Source: Spizellomyces punctatus DAOM BR117
Taxonomy: Eukaryota > Chytridiomycota > Chytridiomycetes > Spizellomycetales > Spizellomycetaceae
DNA length: 64,000 nucleotides
Reading direction: 5' to 3'
Assembly (NCBI RefSeq): GCF_000182565.1
Contig: NW_015971547.1
Location: 944,921-1,008,920, forward strand
Below are positions 43,440 through 54,580 of this stretch, in pieces. The position numbers and the translations under genes were made by a program. Under the pieces are notes generated by a model. The model made no database searches. It was given only the letters and a program-made list of their open reading frames with translations, and had not been told where the DNA came from. Within the stretch, counting starts at the first letter, position 1; each line of letters opens with the position of its first letter.

Positions 43440-43907
43440 CGGAGGAACCCACATCGTCGGGACATATCACACTTGTTTACACGACCACATGTAGGCCCAT
43501 ATTCCCGACCCGTCTCTCGTTTACCGTCTGTGTCGTCCCCGCCTGCCGTCGGCCGCGGTCGCAACGACTGACGCTCAAGTCTTCCAAGTCCGCTTACCCA
43601 AATGCGCGGATCTGCGAATCATCTGTTGGCACGTGCCAGGACCCGAAGTTTACCCGACGGTTTGGATTCATTACCGAAAAAGGGATATGTGTGACGCTCA
43701 TGCCCACGAGCCATGGAGCCTTGAGGTGAGCTTAAAAAAAGGATTGCGCTTGCTCTTTGCTCATTTTGTTTCTCCATTTGGTCCAAGCATTCCATCTCCC
43801 ACCAACAAACTAGTACGTAAATAACATACTGTGTTTGCTGTCCTGCTGTGCGATGGACATGGCTGACTTTGACTTTTTCCAGACGTTAAGACCTCTTCAC
43901 TATTGAC
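43440..43907. promoter_or_regulatory. Shared divergent promoter region (468 bp)
   Basis: This lies between the head-to-head glycosyltransferase and saccharopine-dehydrogenase-like genes. Antisense frames (43100-43564 minus, 43433-43729 plus) cross it without coding signal. No TATA box is obvious. Confidence 0.35.
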
Positions 43908-45723
43908 ATGTCCAAGTCCAAGAACCCCGACAGGCCATATCACATTATAGGTATGCATGTCTCATGCAGAAGGCTTCACTGTGGACATGACTTCTGACCA
44001 CATCTGCCATTTATTCTGGCCCTTTATGATCGGATTAGTGTGGTATGTAGTATGGTCCATCGTATCTATTTCTTGGGATGCCTTAGAATTTAACGCTCTG
44101 TTGTATTATAGGGGCGCTACTGGTTTCACAGGATCGCTTGTCGCAGAGTATCTCGCTCAGCATGCACCAAAGGTACGTGTACGTCAGTAGAGTAACCTAG
44201 GTGACAGGATCTTTTAACGCATCCACTACGGTCTTCAGAACGTCAAATTTGCGATTGCCGGTCGTAGCCAAAAAAAGCTAGAAGATGTCAGGAACAAAGT
44301 TGCCAAACTAGCACCAGAGAGGAAGGTACAGTGATTGAAGCACCATGTTTCGATGGATGTAAGAGTTCTGCCGCTAAGTCCTATTTCTTGACAGAACATT
44401 CCTCTTATTATCGCCGACTCTGGCGACGAAGCATCTCTTGACAAATTGGTTTCTCAAACTCGCGTCATTATTTCCACTGTCGGACCGTTCCTCAAGTACG
44501 GAATTCCACTAGGTATGTTCTTTGGCATTGTGTATATACGGATGTAAGTCTCATAGGTCTTTCTAGTCGGTGCCTGTGTGCGCAACCAAACCGACTATGT
44601 CGACATTACCGGAGAACCGCCATTCATCCGCGAAATCATTGATAAATACCACGATGAAGCTGTCAAGAATGGCACCTTTATCGTGCCCAGCTGTGGTTTC
44701 GACTCCCTACCTTCGGATTTGGGAACGCTCCTGTGAGTCAGGAATTTGGCAGCAGTCAGAGATGAAATCTGACCAACTCTACACTTTGTAGCGTTGCCGA
44801 CCACTTTGCCAAACAAGGGAAGAAGACCGCCAGCGTGCGGATGAGTGTTGATGCTTTGAAGGGCGGTCCATCTGGGGGAACGGTTGCTTCTCTCATGGGG
44901 GTTCTGACCGAAACCTCGTATAAGGAACAATGGAAAATGTTGGATCCTTATTACTTGAACCCCAGAGATGGTGAGTTGAACATGTGCACATCCCCTCCGA
45001 TTGATGGTCGTTGAATTAAGTCTATTACCGTTACAGCACCCAAAGGACCTGACAGTTCCATCCCATCCTTTTTCGGTTACGACCGTGATCTCAAAAAGTG
45101 GCAGACTTATTTCGTCATGGAAGCCATCAACACCCGTAACGTTCGTCGCTCTAATGCTCTTCTGGGTCTTGCCTACGGACCTGATCTCAGGTACACCGAG
45201 ACACATGGGCAACCCGGTTTCTTGTCAGCATCGGCAATCAGCGTTGGGTCTGCCGTTGCCGGAACAATGATGGTCGTTCCTCCTTTCCAATGGGCTGCCA
45301 AGTGGGCTGCCAACAAGTTTATTCCAGCGGGAACTGGTCCGACTCGCAAGGAAATTGAGGAAGGGTTCTTCCGAGTTAAGCTTGTTGGAGAGGCTGTCAA
45401 AGAGGTGTGTGGATGACGAACGGGTGGAGTTTGCACGTCTGCTTGCTCATTTTTGAAATTATTAGGCCAATGAAGAGAAGCCTCTAAAGGCCATTGCCAC
45501 GGTTACTGGAGTCCAAGACCCTGGATATGGCGAAACCTCTAAAATGCTCTCCGAATCAGCCCTCTGCTTGGCTCTCGACCGTGACCGTCTTAGCACAAAA
45601 GAAGCAGGGTCCTTTGCTGGCAAGGTCAACGGCGGTGTGGTGACAGCTGCTAGCTCCATGGGAATGGTGCTTGTTGAGAGGTTGAGGAAGGCGGGAATGG
45701 GCTTTGAAGTCCAGAATGTTTAG
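43908..45723 (+). CDS. Saccharopine-dehydrogenase-like (SCCPDH/trans-acting enoyl reductase type) oxidoreductase, 434 residues
   Basis: Eight exons in frame (43908-43950, 44087-44172, 44239-44325, 44395-44512, 44567-44732, 44792-44970, 45037-45404, 45466-45723). The Rossmann motif GATGFTGSLVAEYLAQHAPK follows the first splice, then VKFAIAGRSQKKLEDV, NIPLIIADSGDEASLDKLV, VIISTVGPFLKYGIPL, DYVDITGEPPFIREII and CGFDSLPSDLGTLL. These are hallmarks of the SCCPDH family, which binds NAD(P). The C-terminal half (TETHGQPGFLSASAISVGSA; hydrophobic VAGTMMVVPPFQW) is more variable, with EEGFFRVKLVGEAVKE late on. The exact substrate is unknown; lysine metabolism is unlikely for this subgroup. The first splice junction is uncertain because the acceptor nearest the glycine motif (44115) would break the frame. 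Confidence 0.85.
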
Positions 45724-45947
45724 TTTGTAACTTACACATTATTGTCATGTCATGCATATTCTATGATTAATATATTACAGGTTTTTTCATATATCGTGCT
45801 GATAGTGCTATGAACCGCATCTAACATATCCTTGGTCACTGCTTTATTCACCTTCGCTTATACCACAACGACGACGCTCGGAGCTCTTCCCTTTTATGCA
45901 TGCCAGACTGACATTTCGCACTCCGCCCCCCTATAACTTGACTAAGT

Positions 45948-45990
45948 TGGCCTAGTGGTTGTCGAGATTACTAGGGCTGGGATTCGAGGC
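45948..45990 (+). other. tRNA-like A-box and B-box pair, possibly a SINE head or decayed tRNA
   Basis: TGGCCTAGTGG at 45948-45958 fits the RNA polymerase III A box (TGGCnnAGTGG), and ATTCGAGGC at 45982-45990 fits the B box (GWTCRAnnC) except for its first base. The spacing of about 33 bp is within the range for tRNA-type promoters. I could not fold a full cloverleaf with paired acceptor arms, so it is either a decayed tRNA or a tRNA-derived repeat. The 57-bp inverted repeat begins 25 bp downstream. Confidence 0.4.
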
Positions 45991-46014
45991 GCAGTTCATT
46001 GATCCTATACTGAG

Positions 46015-46170
46015 GGATAGACGCAGCGGAAGCCATTTGTCTACTGCACGGCATCCCACCATTCTCTCAGTATGGAAGGAATGGGTGCCAGTAATGCATT
46101 CATTGCTTCAAGACTGAGAGAATGGTGGGATGCCGTGTACTACACAAATGGCTTCCGCTGCGTCTATCCG
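46015..46170. repeat. 57-bp near-perfect inverted repeat (foldback element)
   Basis: The left arm 46015-46071 starts GGATAGACGCAGCGGAAGCC and the right arm 46113-46169 is its reverse complement with about 3 mismatches, separated by a 41-bp loop (46072-46112). The single-stranded product would form a very stable hairpin. No open frame spans it. It may be a MITE-like foldback transposable element or a hairpin RNA source. I saw no clear target-site duplication. Confidence 0.85.
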
Positions 46171-46622
46171 CTACTCGCTATTGTGTAAGTGCGTGAAGCT
46201 TAACAGAATATAAATTTGCAGATTTGCTATTAGATTGCTGCCCGTTGTTTTTTGTTCAGATCTCGTTCGTCCGTTCTTTCAGGACAAAAGAGCACAATAG
46301 TGGAGTAAACACACTATTACGCTGTTTGTACTGTGTGGAAGGTAAACAACACCGTGCAAAAGGTGAAAGCACCTATCAAAATGCCTATTATAGGGGTTAT
46401 TTAAAGGTTCGCAATAAATATCCTGACATTTTGTCCTGCACCCTTTTCAGTAAACGGCGGGCTCTCCTGCCACCCACGGAGAGGCTTGATCCTTAGCCAC
46501 GTGGATCTGATGACTAAGCATTTCAGGTTAACTCAGGTCAACATGGTGGTCTGTGGCTTTCTTTTAGTCTAGAGTTTCGCCGTCTGAACACACACTTGCC
46601 ATCTATTTATATTATACATTTA

Positions 46623-49600
46623 ATGGATTCGCATCGCGTGGAGCTGGGTGACTCCAATGAATCCGTCTCTGTCATTGACGATGCCGATGTTTTAGATGAC
46701 CAAGGATCTGGAAGAAGACATGGCAAGCACGGCGGCCCAGAGGGAACGAGTCGAGATGGTCATCAAAATGAACATGAGATGCACAGTAGAGCGAAAGTTG
46801 GCTGGGATGACAAAGGGCACGAGCGATATACCCATGAGGAGAATAGTCGTGATATAGACTTTGACGACAAAGCAATGGGCGAACACGAGGATGGCATAGA
46901 CGAGGACGAGGATGAGGACAAGATAAAAGATACAGTTCCGAAAGAGTTTAAATCTGCAGATGCAAATCAGGAAGAAGAGACCGGCATTGAAGATACATCA
47001 GACCTTGACGTCCCGGCACCGAAACTGCTTCGGATAGTAGATTCTAGAGAACTTCTTTTCTTGGAACGACATCGTGCACTGGAGTTGGAAGAAGCTGAGG
47101 ACGAGGACGATGAGTGGCAAGTCGAAGAGGACGTAGAGGTCGAGGATATGGGGGAAGGGCTTGAAGAAAGCGAACCATCCAGTGACAGTCAAGATGTTGA
47201 GGATGATGAATTAGAACAAACTTCCAGTGAACAGGACGATGAGAATGATCATGACAGGTTCAGAGTACACCATTTACATGAAGATGCGACTACTGAGACT
47301 GATGGTGAACATTTCACCTCAGAGAGTGAGATGGACGGGAACAAAGCAGACGATGAGGACCAAATGCTCTCGAGTGCGTTTCAAAGCGATAGTAGCTCGT
47401 TGAATCAAGGGAATCCACGTGCACATTCTAGCGAAAGTATGGATCGGCTAGCGAGCTCTATGAGCGACCTCTCTGAAAATAGTGAAAGTGTTAGCTTGAA
47501 AGACCTGAGTGAGGCTGACATAAAATGCGCTGATGTGGCACCAGAAGGTCAAGAGTCTTGCACAGATGATGGCGATGTCGATGACGAGGATCGTAGTTCA
47601 TCTATTACAAACGATGAGAATCATGAATTTGACGAATCCTCATTAGCCGACGAAGAGGATCATCCCGTTGGAAATGACCTGGAAGCACATTCTGCTTCCC
47701 GTTTGAATTCAGATGATAAGAGTGGCGATATGGGCAATTATATAGACGGACAAGAAACTTGTGAAGATATCATTGACACTGGAGTCGGACCAGATTACCC
47801 GCAAGATCTTGGACAGGATAACGTGGGGGAGCCGCTGCATTCGATCTCTGACCAAGAAAAAGCGGTGGAGTCCTCAATCATAACCACTTCGATGACTATC
47901 CCGTTGACTTCTGAGCTCCAGATGCCAGCTCATCATGAAGAAACACAACAGAGTAGCGATAAACATCTAGAAGACAATTCCTGTGAAAACTGCCAAGATA
48001 TAGACGATATGAACAACATTGTAAATATCGCAGATTCGCAGATGGAGAAAGGAGCGAACCAAGAAAAGCTTGAAGGTGGCCGCAGTGACGCCCTGGACAT
48101 CAATGAGAGCGAGAACGAGCCTAGCTCTACGTCAGAAGATGCGAGCCAAAACGACGCACATGGCATGGACACCTTTGCCATCCGTCATACCAATCAGGAA
48201 CTCAATAGTTCAGAGATAGTTCCAGACTCCCACGAGCCAGTAATGACCCGCATTATAGCAATGACCGACGACAGCGGGCTGACGGAGGGTGATGCAGAAC
48301 TGCAGACGGGCGAAGATGCAGAAGAGCTGGTAATCCATGAAAATCGACCAGCCCGTATTGCAGTGACTGGATCTAGGCCACATGAGGTCGAAGCAAAGGC
48401 AGGAGAGTCCGCCTCTCCGCTGAGCAGTCATTCGGAGAGAGGGGAGCCAACCCAGGTCAACCATGGACTTGTAATAGTGGCACCTACTGTGATAGGAGGT
48501 CCCAAGGATAGGCTAGACACAAATGACGATGTCGAAGGCTTGCTGGCGTCATCAAAGACCTGTAGCACAGGACATGGTATCCCGTCAGTGGAGCAGGTCT
48601 CGAACAGACAGGTTGGCGACGGATTGGATTTAGTTCCGCAAAGTAACAGCGGTCCGGCACCGCTTTTGGTTGAGAACGACGCTTCGCAAAATGATCAAGT
48701 AGTAGAAAAGCAAGATAAGCAACCAACACTATGCAGAAATCAAAATTCCAGCGACGAAGACTCCATTGAACAGATGGATCCAAGAACAGCACACAGTAAT
48801 AAGCGACATGAAGACATCAATGCAGTTGCTCAGCAGTCCCTGCACCAGGATGATGACGTCGACGGTGATAGAGCCACTGAAGGGGCAGCGGGCTATGTGG
48901 AAGTTCACATCACACGATCTGTCGCAGGAGAGAATGCAGACCTGGAGGGAAGCAAGAATCTTACTGCCGACGCGTATATTACTCAAGCACCCAAGAAATC
49001 AGAGCCTCCCGCCCTTGAGATTGATGTGTTGGACATGGCCTTGATTCAAGCTCAACTGCGAGAATCAACTGTGACTGCGGATTCAATGACTACAACGTCC
49101 GCTTCCAGCACCAACTCGACAATCGCCCAGCTTACATATCAGATTCAAACTGCAGTTCAGACATATTCGGTCACAGAAACGCATCTCCATGCCATCCAAG
49201 CTGAACACCACTCTCTCCTCTCTACTTTTACCAGTCTGCAGGCAGACGTGATAAATGCCCTTGGTCACGCTACTACATTGCTTTCCCGAATCCAACAACA
49301 GCGACTTGCTAATGCTGAAGCGAGAGATGCATTAGAGAGCATTCGCCGTCAGATTGTAGATGAAAAACATTCCAGGGACAAAATGGGATCTGCGCTCATG
49401 GAGGTTCGACAAGCCTTAGCCAAACGAAAACCATTGACAGAAACTGCGGTTAATAAATCGGCTGGTACCGGTGGTTCGTCATCGGGCGACGTCACCATCA
49501 AAAGACCTCTAGAGGATAAGCTCCGCGCCGCCGAAGCCACCATGCAAGAGCAAGTCCGTTGGAGGCGTGAAAAGGCGGATAGAATAGCTCACTTGTCTAC

Positions 49601-49802
49601 TCTGACACGCGCTGCATGGGAGGCGTCAGACAGAGACGCCAGCGAAGGAGACATGAGCGAAGAAATCAGACACATTCGGACTGAAATTGAACAGCGTCTG
49701 CTAGAGAGAACTTCTTGGGTAGAATCATTCGCACGTCAGTGGAAGGACTTTGAGGCGCGACGGGTTTCCGTGGCAGAACGATGGAAAGAGCATGAGGGCT
49801 AG
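46623..49802 (+). CDS. Very acidic, intron-free protein of 1059 residues with C-terminal coiled coil
   Basis: One uninterrupted frame of 3.2 kb. It opens MDSHRVELGDSNES (the ATG at 46596 is less likely). About 800 residues are extremely rich in D, E, S and N, with acidic runs (HEDGIDEDEDEDKIKD; EAEDEDDEWQVEEDVEVEDM), no hydrophobic core and repeated EDASQND-type phrases, so it is intrinsically disordered. Residues about 840-1050 change character: a helical, heptad-like region (AQLTYQIQTAVQTYSVTETH, LTSLQADVINALGHATTLL, RIQQQRLANAEARDALESIR and QRLLERTSWVESFARQWKDF) that should form a coiled coil. I do not recognise the family. The layout (acidic linker plus coiled coil) suggests a scaffold or chaperone-like binding protein. 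The lack of introns is unlike most neighbours. Confidence 0.75.
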   Translation: MDSHRVELGDSNESVSVIDDADVLDDQGSGRRHGKHGGPEGTSRDGHQNEHEMHSRAKVGWDDKGHERYTHEENSRDIDFDDKAMGEHEDGIDEDEDEDKIKDTVPKEFKSADANQEEETGIEDTSDLDVPAPKLLRIVDSRELLFLERHRALELEEAEDEDDEWQVEEDVEVEDMGEGLEESEPSSDSQDVEDDELEQTSSEQDDENDHDRFRVHHLHEDATTETDGEHFTSESEMDGNKADDEDQMLSSAFQSDSSSLNQGNPRAHSSESMDRLASSMSDLSENSESVSLKDLSEADIKCADVAPEGQESCTDDGDVDDEDRSSSITNDENHEFDESSLADEEDHPVGNDLEAHSASRLNSDDKSGDMGNYIDGQETCEDIIDTGVGPDYPQDLGQDNVGEPLHSISDQEKAVESSIITTSMTIPLTSELQMPAHHEETQQSSDKHLEDNSCENCQDIDDMNNIVNIADSQMEKGANQEKLEGGRSDALDINESENEPSSTSEDASQNDAHGMDTFAIRHTNQELNSSEIVPDSHEPVMTRIIAMTDDSGLTEGDAELQTGEDAEELVIHENRPARIAVTGSRPHEVEAKAGESASPLSSHSERGEPTQVNHGLVIVAPTVIGGPKDRLDTNDDVEGLLASSKTCSTGHGIPSVEQVSNRQVGDGLDLVPQSNSGPAPLLVENDASQNDQVVEKQDKQPTLCRNQNSSDEDSIEQMDPRTAHSNKRHEDINAVAQQSLHQDDDVDGDRATEGAAGYVEVHITRSVAGENADLEGSKNLTADAYITQAPKKSEPPALEIDVLDMALIQAQLRESTVTADSMTTTSASSTNSTIAQLTYQIQTAVQTYSVTETHLHAIQAEHHSLLSTFTSLQADVINALGHATTLLSRIQQQRLANAEARDALESIRRQIVDEKHSRDKMGSALMEVRQALAKRKPLTETAVNKSAGTGGSSSGDVTIKRPLEDKLRAAEATMQEQVRWRREKADRIAHLSTLTRAAWEASDRDASEGDMSEEIRHIRTEIEQRLLERTSWVESFARQWKDFEARRVSVAERWKEHEG

Positions 49803-50777
49803 ATGGTACCATGCCGTGGTCCGACGTCTCCCTTTGGTCTTCCGACATTTACCCAGTGAATGGAAATGAGTCCTGATTATTGTAGATAACGTGCAGATCC
49901 GTAGATATCCCTAAATCTAGTTTTTTTTTAGATTCTGGCCCCCATGGTGGCAAATCTACTGGTGCAGTTATGTAGGACTAACGCCTGTACTCGCACTCAG
50001 CCATAAAATACCTGCTAAATGCAGTTTAGAACAATAAGAAACCTGACTCTCAGCAAACAGCCCGTATTAAACTAAACAGTTGTGGCTATGATGTGGGTGC
50101 CGCAGACGGCCTACATGATTATTTTTGTGAGATATCCGGTAATCTGGTACCAGGCTAAGCATACACTATATTGTGCGCAAGCCACCTTGGCAAATGTAAG
50201 CTGTACCTGTCCGTACCCCGTTCCAATGGACTCTAGAAAACAGGGGCCATGTGGCTTGATAGTGGAATGAATTGGTCCACAACACTGAATCCGCCTTTCC
50301 GGACCCTCGGAGCTAATGTAAAGTCATTGGTTCCGATCGGTAATTAAAATGGCGCCTGTTTTACTTTGGGTTTTTAGCGAGTTTGGAACCTGTGTCCTTC
50401 CAGTAGGAGGCGTTCAACTCTCGTGAGTTGGTCTGTGTGCTTGTTACAAATTGCGTGTCCACCAAAGGGCCTAAATTTGAAATCTTGTCAAAGGGAGATG
50501 GGTTTTGGCCTCAAAGCAAATGGTAAAAAAAAGGTGTGACTTTGTTATCTCCAAGTTTGTCAACTGGAATTCTTTTCTTTTGTTTGGGTTCTTTTTTAAG
50601 CACACCCTCAAAATCTTGTCAATCATTCATATGTCTGTTGTTGTTTTGGAATACATAAGCCCATAACATTTGAAAGAAGGTTGAGTAAAAATATGAATGC
50701 CGCTAGTCACTAGTTCCATCCCAAAGCCCGCCCAAAGCCCGTATTGAAGAGAGAAAACCCTACCTTAGTTTGTTCCG
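49803..50777. other. Intergenic region, no supported gene
   Basis: About 1 kb with T-rich tracts at 49920 and 50570 and a short 62-codon frame at 50082 that lacks coding signal. It holds the promoter of the class C receptor. Confidence 0.4.
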
Positions 50778-53700
50778 ATGGGATATCATCCCACAATGCC
50801 CTTGTGCATTCATTTTATTGCCCTAGTACTCTGGGCAGCTTCCTTGGACATTGTCCCTTTAGCGTACGGCCAGACTACCATCACATATGGAGTGGTCCTT
50901 TCGTCCACTGACCCATCAATCGGTTCGTTTACAAACGCCCTGAACCTCGCCGTCGCCGATGTGAATGCCAATCCTACCCTGTTGTCCAATGCGACACTAA
51001 GCCTTCGGTTCTACGATTCCAAAGCAAGTCCACGAGTCGTCGTGGCAGAGGGATTGAGAGCCATAGCAGAGGGTGTTAATGCGATAGTTGGTAGGTTCAC
51101 AATGCCCTGAGTACTGAAATGTCGGGGTGGAAATATTGACTGCTTTGTGCTCCCCCATGAAAAAAGGCGAGGCAGATTCTGGTATCACTGAGGTAAGTTG
51201 AGATCGGTCAACTGTTTTGTCTAAGAGCGGTGGTACTGACGTTGCCGGTCTACTGGGCAGCCTCTTGTCCTTGCAACCGAAACGAAACTGATACCTGTCT
51301 GCTCGGGGGCTTCGACATCGCCCTCGCTTTCCAACAAAAGCGAATTTGCAACCTTCTTTCGAACGCTTCCTAGTGACAATGCTCAGGGCGCTGCTATGGT
51401 TTCGCTCATGTGGAAAATGGGATGGATGCGCGCAGGGATCATCAGTGAGGCCACTTCGTATGGCCAAGGCGTTGGAGACGCGCTTTTGGCGGCGATCAGG
51501 GAACAGAATGCGGGCATCAGTATCGACACACGCCTGTAAGTCCAGATGATCGAATTCTGCTTAGAAATTGCCGATATTAATCATGTTCTGTAAAGATCGT
51601 ACGTGCCTGGGGATCAGATACAAGTCTCCAATCAACTCCAGTCTTTGAAAGAATCTGGAGTTCGCATTATTGTGGCCATCGGGGCGGATTTCACACGTTT
51701 TGTCAATGTCATGAAAGAAGCCGACAACCTCGGTTTAATTGGAGACGATTATGTGTGGATCCTGTCCGATGCAGTAAGTATAGTATGGTTCTCCATCCCT
51801 GATCTGCGGATGCAGAACATATTCATTGGCTTACCGTGGTTTGGATTACCTAGTTTTTCCCTGTCTTTACCGAAGTCAAATCAAATGACAAGCGCCTTTT
51901 CAAAGGTGCTTTGGCTGTATACCCTCAAGAGGGCGCCGGACCAAAATATACTCAGTATCGAAATGTACGTCAGAGGAGGTCTGATTTTTATTGACATTGC
52001 AACCTCAGCTTATGTGCTGTATTATATATTGCAGGCTGGCAACCGGGAAAACCCTTACGACTTGTTTTATTATGATTGTGTAAGTTGCCTAAACTCTCCT
52101 TTCTATGCCAGGTTTTCTTTCTTCTAACGCAACCTGCATACAAAGGTTCTGGCACTTGCAGCAGCACACACTAAAATGTTGAGCGAAGGCGTCTCTCTTG
52201 CCAACTTGGCAGCAAACACTGTCCCGCCATTTAATATTACTCAGTTCACCCGCGTGAACTTTACTGGCATGACCGGGACTGTCGTATTTGACAAAGATGG
52301 AGATCGGGATGGGTAAGGCGGTTATGCAACGTGTGCTGAATTGCATCTAGATATTCTAAAACACACTCTCTTGGTTACATAGTGATTATGCCCTCCACAG
52401 TTTCGACGGAAATACCGCGACACAAGTGGCAGTCATTCGCCGTGGCAAAACATTTGACCCTCCTCAACCCGTCATCAAATTCCATTCTGGATCAACCGTC
52501 GTCCCACTAGACACTCCGTCCTTTAAGCTGAATGTTGTCGAATGGACATCACCCATGGGCATCGCCATCAGTGCAATTTTCGGCGTCATGATAATAGTGT
52601 GTATCGTCTCCATTGTCCTTTCCTTGACCTTCCGGAAGAGTTCCATCTTGAAGCCTGTCAGTCCAGTCTTTTGTGGGATCATCTCTTTCGGGCTTGCTTT
52701 GGTATTTGGCAGTGAGCTGGCGGATGTTGGTTGGAAGTCTACATTTACGTGCAACCTGTACCCTTGGCTATTGGGAATTGGATTCGCGACTGCTCTGGTG
52801 AGTTTCTGATACGTCGCATTATTGGCCGATAGTCGTATATTCATATCGGAATTAGGCTTCGGTATTCGTCAAACAGTGGCGTATCTTTAGGATCTTTGAA
52901 AACGTTCAAATGGCCAAGCGGCCCATTCGGGATGGACGTCTTCTCTACATCTTCTCGGGTATTGTGAGCGTGCAAGTGGTGCGTAGTATAATGATCCCTC
53001 TATTGCGCTGATCTTGCATTCATAGTTGGAGTTTACATTTCAGATTTTGTTGGGTATCATGACAGCCGCGTCGCCCCTTCGTCCCATCAGGATAATTGAT
53101 CGGAAAACGGAAACGACTAGTTTTGTTTGCACAGCGACAAATACGGACATTCAGAATGGCCTAACCTACATAATATATGCCTACTGCGGTATTTTGCTGA
53201 TTGTATGCACTTACCTTGGTAAGTTTCTTGTCCACTCTTACCACACGTTCAATCCAACTTACCATTTGTGCAGCTATCCGTACTCGCAATGTTTACTCTG
53301 CCTTTAACGAATCAAAGTGGATCGGCCTCAGTGTATATAACATCATTCTATGCGGTCTAGCAGCTCTAGCAGTCACATACATTGGCGGCAACACCATGTC
53401 GGAACCGACGCGATTTGCTGTCCGGAATGCTGCAGTGTTTTTTGCAGCGACTGTGGCATACATTTCACTCGTCGGACGACTTTTGGCTGTGTTGATCGCA
53501 AAGGAAACAGGGTATGCCTCTGATATCATCAGCAGCGAGGATGGCAGCATAGGCCTCAGAAGCATGCCAAGTATCTTCCCAAGTCTAAATTCTGGCACCC
53601 CTCGGTCGGCAAATGCCTCGCTGATGACCGCACAAATTCGGCAAGCTAGCTTCCCGATGAAGCACGTGGGGAAAATGGGTGCTGTGTGGAAACAACAAAC

Positions 53701-54187
53701 TATGACCTTGGCACTTGGTTCTGAAAAGGTTTTAAGCTTGATAGAGACCAATGCAGAGGTACAGGTTAATCTGTTTTCTAGTATACATTCTGAACATACT
53801 CATTCATTAACGGCGTTTATGTCTGTTTCTAGAACACGGTAGGACTACTCATACGACTCAAGGACGTTAAAGCTCGGCTGTTGGTCCCAGAAGATCCTGA
53901 CCCACATGACCTCCGCCATTGTCGGTTCGAGATAAGATGGGGAAATGTGATGATGAAAGTTCAAGGTATACACTGATGATACCTATTCGCTATTGTCATC
54001 ACGTATTTACTTTGTAAATTCTTCATCAGGTGCAACAATAGCAGAGTGCGAGGAATGGGTTTATCTCATAAATAGCGGGGGATTAAGCTCGGGAGCTTCA
54101 CAATCTCCTGCACGAGGGGTTAGAGACCGAGATGTGACGACAGCGCGGACGTCTGGATTGCAGGTCGACCAGATCAAATCGGGTTGA
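50778..54187 (+). CDS. Class C (GABA-B-like) G-protein-coupled receptor
   Basis: A multi-exon gene (about a dozen exons). An N-terminal signal peptide (IALVLWAASLDIVPLAYG) leads into a periplasmic-binding-protein-like (ANF/LIVBP) ligand domain: TITYGVVLSSTD, ALNLAVADVNANP, LVLATETKLIPVCSGAST, FRTLPSDNAQGAAMVSLMWK, GIISEATSYGQGVGDAL, VRIIVAIGADFTRFVNVMKE and TSAYVLYYILQAGN. After about 500 residues a seven-helix domain follows: GIAISAIFGVMIIVCIVSIV, FCGIISFGLALVFGSELADV, CNLYPWLLGIGFATAL, ILLGIMTAASPLRP, YIIYAYCGILLIVCTYLAIR, NIILCGLAALAVTYIGG and AVFFAATVAYISLVGR. Such receptors bind small molecules (GABA, glutamate, related acids) outside and signal through G proteins. The ligand here is unknown. 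A cytoplasmic tail of about 200 residues is S/T-rich. Individual exon ends in the ligand domain are less certain than the 7TM part. Confidence 0.85.
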
Positions 54188-54580
54188 GCCTAGTTCAACA
54201 GTTCAACCCCATATTTTGCGAGTGAAAAAGAATGTTTTTTAGAGTTTTACGGCATTATAGAATTACAATCAATTGACAGTTCATATACATTAAGTTTCCT
54301 TCCCACCTTGTGCATGTATCTGTCACGTGTTGAGCAAGGCCATAATGACACCGAACCAGCTACGTTTCCCTTTTTCAATGAGCTATTGCACGATATGGAC
54401 TGAGTGCATACAAATCTATTGTGATACATGGGACTTCATGCACTTGACCCTTTGTGTGTACAAAAGCTAATTCATTGATTTTCACATATGTGTCTAGATT
54501 TACAAAATGACAAGAAAAATGACAAGGCCGAAGCCGGGGAATTCTAAGAGAAAGAGACGTTCTAATCCACTATCTAGTGC
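54188..54580. other. Convergent intergenic region
   Basis: The 3' flanks of the class C receptor and of the vWFD gene, AT-rich. There is no supported gene. Confidence 0.4.

Noticed and set aside
37972-45723. Possible metabolic gene cluster (chitin deacetylase, glycosyltransferase, oxidoreductase)
   Set aside because: Neighbours have unrelated housekeeping-type roles, differ in orientation and include no synthase backbone; only a head-to-head promoter links two of them.
53293-53751. 152-codon minus-strand frame
   Set aside because: Antisense shadow of the seven-helix domain of the class C receptor.
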